6,980 bases of DNA, taken from an uncultured Bacteroidales bacterium (GTDB lineage: Bacteria; Bacteroidota; Bacteroidia; Bacteroidales; UBA932). The notes beneath the pieces were generated by a model, which saw only the letters and a list, made by a program, of their open reading frames with translations, ran no database searches and was not told where the DNA came from. Positions 5,085-6,980 of the stretch are shown piece by piece (within the stretch, counting starts at the first letter, position 1; each line of letters starts with the position of its first letter). The stretch spans positions 1-6,980 of the forward strand of contig CAKUSF010000114.1 of NCBI GenBank assembly GCA_934678915.1. Reading direction: 5' to 3'. The position numbers were made by a program, and so were the translations under genes.

Positions 5085-5109
5085 GATTTTGCTGAATTAT
5101 TTGTGTTGC

Positions 5110-6630
5110 CTAATAATCCTGCCTTCTAAGTGTCCGGGCAAGGAAATCGAGGTTGTCTTGCGTAAGACGGTGGGCGTGGCGGTAGCCTTGGGCCGAGTTG
5201 ATGGCGAAGTCAGGAAATAGGTTCTGGCTTATGGCGTAGCGGATAAACTCACCTGGGACCTTTTCGATGTCCGCGATCAAGAAATAGTTTTTCGCCTTTT
5301 CGCGGTTGTACATCGGGTTGTCTGGGGATTTAACATATTCAGCGCAATCTAAAATGAGACAGAAACCGCGCCCATCCCCACTGTACTCAACCTTGCTGTC
5401 TCCATCCTGAATAAATTCAGGGATGAACATAATGATGTTCTTTGCTCCCTTTGGAAGTCCCTGTTTTTCCATTAGTGGCATGCGGAACTCTTTTTCGATG
5501 AATTTGCGGAAACTGTCCACATCCTTGAAGAAGAATAGTGGCTTGCGTTTGTCGCAGAGAGAGTCCCGCAGTGCGTTGAGATCTTTCTCAGTAAGCTCAC
5601 GTTCACGCTTGAAGCTTGCCGCAAACTTGTTAACGTCCGCCCAGAGGTTCAATCCATTCAAGAACCACTCTCCATTGTAAAAAGCGAATGTCCCGATACA
5701 ACCGTTCGTACCCTTACCTTTCATGGTGCTGTCGCCAACATCGAAATACTTGGTGCGGTGCAGCGTCACCAGATTCCCCTCTACATCGCGTAAGGTAACG
5801 ACCTTATCGTCAAAACTTTCCAATGAATATGGCTCCAACTTCCTATTCACGATGGTAGCAACGGCAGCCGCTTTGTCATCCTGCCCATGAACACGGAGCA
5901 GGGCGGCAAGCCACTCCTGAGGCATCAGAGCCAGAGGCCCGATCCTATGATTGAAGGCGACATCAGCCATGGCGGCAGTCCGAGCCAAGGACGATTGACC
6001 ATGGCAGAGTTCCATCTGCTTGCCAAAGGTCTCATCAAACACGCTGGACATAAAGCGTCCAGAGGTAAGGTAGCAGTCAAAAAAATACCAATTCAGGACC
6101 AAGCGGACCTCGTAAAAATTAGAGGAGAATGGCGCTTCATGAATATATTCATAGAGAGTCTCGTTTATCTGTGTATCTTCGAATATTCCGTCCAAATAGG
6201 CGAAGATCTGCCGCGCTGCGTCCTCAATGCCATAATTCTCCGGGTTAGGCATTGTCTCTGAATATTCATCCGCAAGCAACGCGTCCCACAGAAGGAATTG
6301 GATATCCTCTACATGAATATGGTCGGTGTCATATTCAGTCCCTACCGCATAGAATGGCAACGGTTTGCCGTAAAGTTCCTTATGTTTTGCCACAAAACTT
6401 GCCCAGAGGCCAATCTCTGAGACAATGTCCTCAAAGTAGAGGGTCACTTTGAGGGCCATGCTTTTCAGTTCGTCCTCAAAGAGCCTTGCGCCCAGATCGG
6501 TGCCTATTAGGATGTCGTACAGGGAGTTGGCGATTCCTGCGTAGATCCTATTTGTCGATGAGAGTACCGCCTGAGGATGTTTTTGGCGTATGTCTAGCTG
6601 TGTTATCTTTTTGCTTTTGCGATATGACAT
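5110..6630 (-). CDS. DUF3843-like protein of unknown function, 506 residues
   Basis: A soluble protein without signal peptide or membrane helix. Residues about 20-170 are helical and contain N-R-I-Y-A-G-I-A-N-S-L-Y-D-I-L, Y-F-E-D-I-V-S-E, KHKELYGKPLPFY and E-D-I-Q-F-L-L-W. As far as I can recall these resemble the Bacteroidetes DUF3843 family; I could not run a search. The middle (about 270-330) is rich in beta-strands (VVTLRDVEGNLVTLHRTKYF, then FYNGEWFLNGL). The C-terminal third ends ARTLRRQDY. The function of the family is unknown to me. The gene has its own promoter at 6651-6681 and is followed by the SAP-like gene, so the pair looks like an independent module set inside the polysaccharide locus. 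The ATG at 6630 fits the promoter, leaving a leader of about 17 nt. Confidence 0.8.
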   Translation of the reverse strand: MSYRKSKKITQLDIRQKHPQAVLSSTNRIYAGIANSLYDILIGTDLGARLFEDELKSMALKVTLYFEDIVSEIGLWASFVAKHKELYGKPLPFYAVGTEYDTDHIHVEDIQFLLWDALLADEYSETMPNPENYGIEDAARQIFAYLDGIFEDTQINETLYEYIHEAPFSSNFYEVRLVLNWYFFDCYLTSGRFMSSVFDETFGKQMELCHGQSSLARTAAMADVAFNHRIGPLALMPQEWLAALLRVHGQDDKAAAVATIVNRKLEPYSLESFDDKVVTLRDVEGNLVTLHRTKYFDVGDSTMKGKGTNGCIGTFAFYNGEWFLNGLNLWADVNKFAASFKRERELTEKDLNALRDSLCDKRKPLFFFKDVDSFRKFIEKEFRMPLMEKQGLPKGAKNIIMFIPEFIQDGDSKVEYSGDGRGFCLILDCAEYVKSPDNPMYNREKAKNYFLIADIEKVPGEFIRYAISQNLFPDFAINSAQGYRHAHRLTQDNLDFLARTLRRQDY

Positions 6631-6650
6631 ATTCGAATTTTCTTGCTCAT

Positions 6651-6681
6651 CAAAGATAACGTTTTTAGTCCATGTCTCAAA
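6651..6681 (-). promoter_or_regulatory. Bacteroidota promoter of the DUF3843-like gene pair
   Basis: Read on the minus strand, TTTG (6681-6678) and TATCTTTG (6658-6651) are separated by 19 nt, matching the phylum consensus. Transcription would begin near 6647, about 17 nt before the ATG at 6630. Confidence 0.7.
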
Positions 6682-6730
6682 ACTAAATCAGCATAAGGTG
6701 TGACGGTCGTCGGGCCGAGGATGTTCTTGG

Positions 6731-6837
6731 TCGCTTCGACAGGCTCAGTCGCTTCGACAGGCTCAGCGACCGAGCCGTGCGGATGTTTCTGCGTGCTTAC
6801 CGACATGGTGTTCCCGGTCGCTGAGCTTGTCGAAGCG
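6731..6837. repeat. Tandem and inverted GC-rich repeat cluster (REP-like)
   Basis: An 18-nt unit TCGCTTCGACAGGCTCAG occurs twice in tandem (6731-6748, 6749-6766). The second unit plus CGACC (6750-6771) is an inverted copy of 6816-6837 with one mismatch in 22, separated by 44 bp. A transcript of either strand could form a 22-bp stem with the intervening bases as loop. Palindromes of this GCTTCGACA-GCTCAG type are familiar dispersed intergenic repeats in many bacterial genomes. The cluster lies 11 bp beyond the stop codon of the kinase-like gene and may act in 3'-end formation. Confidence 0.85.
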
Positions 6838-6848
6838 CCCGTTCGACC

Positions 6849-6980
6849 CTACTTACTGTCCTTATCGGAGCCGTAGTAGGAGCTGCCCTTGTGGCCGTAG
6901 TAGCCGTAAGAGCCGTAGGTGCCGTAGCGACCGTAGTAGCCTTCACCGGAGGTGGTGCCGTTGAGGGCGTAGCAGAGGCT
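6849..6980 (-). CDS. C-terminal end of a BY-kinase-like polysaccharide co-polymerase (Wzc type), partial
   Basis: The last 43 codons and a TAG stop are present; the gene runs in from beyond position 6980. The visible part starts SLCYALNG and then becomes a Tyr/Gly tail with repeated YYG, RYG, TYG, SYG and YYG, ending SDKDSK. It contains ten tyrosines in 43 residues. Bacterial tyrosine autokinases that control capsule export (Wzc and its Bacteroidetes homologues) end in such a tyrosine cluster, which is autophosphorylated to regulate polymer assembly. The preceding L-x-Y-x-L-N-G also fits the end of the kinase domain in that family. The context of nucleotide-sugar genes agrees. The kinase motifs themselves are outside the window, so the call rests on the tail and the setting. 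Confidence 0.7.
   Translation of the reverse strand, partial: SLCYALNGTTSGEGYYGRYGTYGSYGYYGHKGSSYYGSDKDSK

Noticed and set aside
6603..6806. 67-codon minus-strand ORF with repeated E-P-V-E-A-T
   Set aside because: The peptide repeat is only the translation of the tandem 18-nt DNA repeat, and the frame overlaps the promoter and start of the DUF3843-like gene.
1..6980. CRISPR array, tRNA or rRNA
   Set aside because: No regularly spaced repeats, cloverleaf or rRNA-like sequence was seen on either strand.

Overview
The window reads as a surface-polysaccharide (capsule/O-antigen type) locus from a member of the Bacteroidota, most likely Bacteroidales. The evidence is promoters of the TTTG / TAnnTTTG type, which is specific to this phylum, the near absence of Shine-Dalgarno sequences, a tyrosine/glycine-rich tail of a BY-kinase-like protein at the right edge, and a gene pair that resembles Bacteroidetes-restricted families. 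The genus cannot be fixed from the sequence.

All conventional genes lie on the minus strand. From right to left they are: the last 43 codons of a probable Wzc-type tyrosine kinase (6849-6980); a palindromic repeat cluster (6731-6837); a promoter (6651-6681) driving a two-gene unit of unknown function, a 506-residue DUF3843-like protein and a 162-residue protein with a SAP-like N-terminus (5110-6630, 4596-5084); and a tight three-gene operon for a UDP-N-acetyl-L-deoxyhexosamine (2743-3834, 1878-2738, 751-1875). The operon encodes a CapE/FnlA-type 4,6-dehydratase/5-epimerase, an RmlD/WbvR-like reductase and a WecB/FnlC-type 2-epimerase, which together would convert UDP-GlcNAc into an L-sugar nucleotide. 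The short reductase, without the cupin domain of CapF, favours UDP-L-QuiNAc over UDP-L-FucNAc.

Two copies of a compact element of about 430 bp lie on the plus strand (304-743 and 4163-4587). I do not recognise it as a described system. Each copy has the same order of parts: a Bacteroidota promoter with a dyad in its spacer; a leader RNA of about 90-100 nt ending in a terminator-like hairpin; a 47-codon ORF for a basic protein (28/47 residues identical between copies); and a 93-nt structured tail that is 89/93 identical. In each copy two leader segments are complementary to two segments around the start codon of the small ORF. The second pair is a perfect 14-bp match in both copies, yet the sequences differ completely between copies. 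This covariation suggests a maintained RNA-RNA interaction, either a long-range pseudoknot or a short antisense RNA, that would occlude translation start. A further nested helix joins the segment after the terminator to the tail and encloses the whole ORF. In both copies the tail stops 7-8 nt from the stop codon of an unrelated convergent gene.

The element is the most interesting content. Its mobility, function and distribution are unproven from this window.
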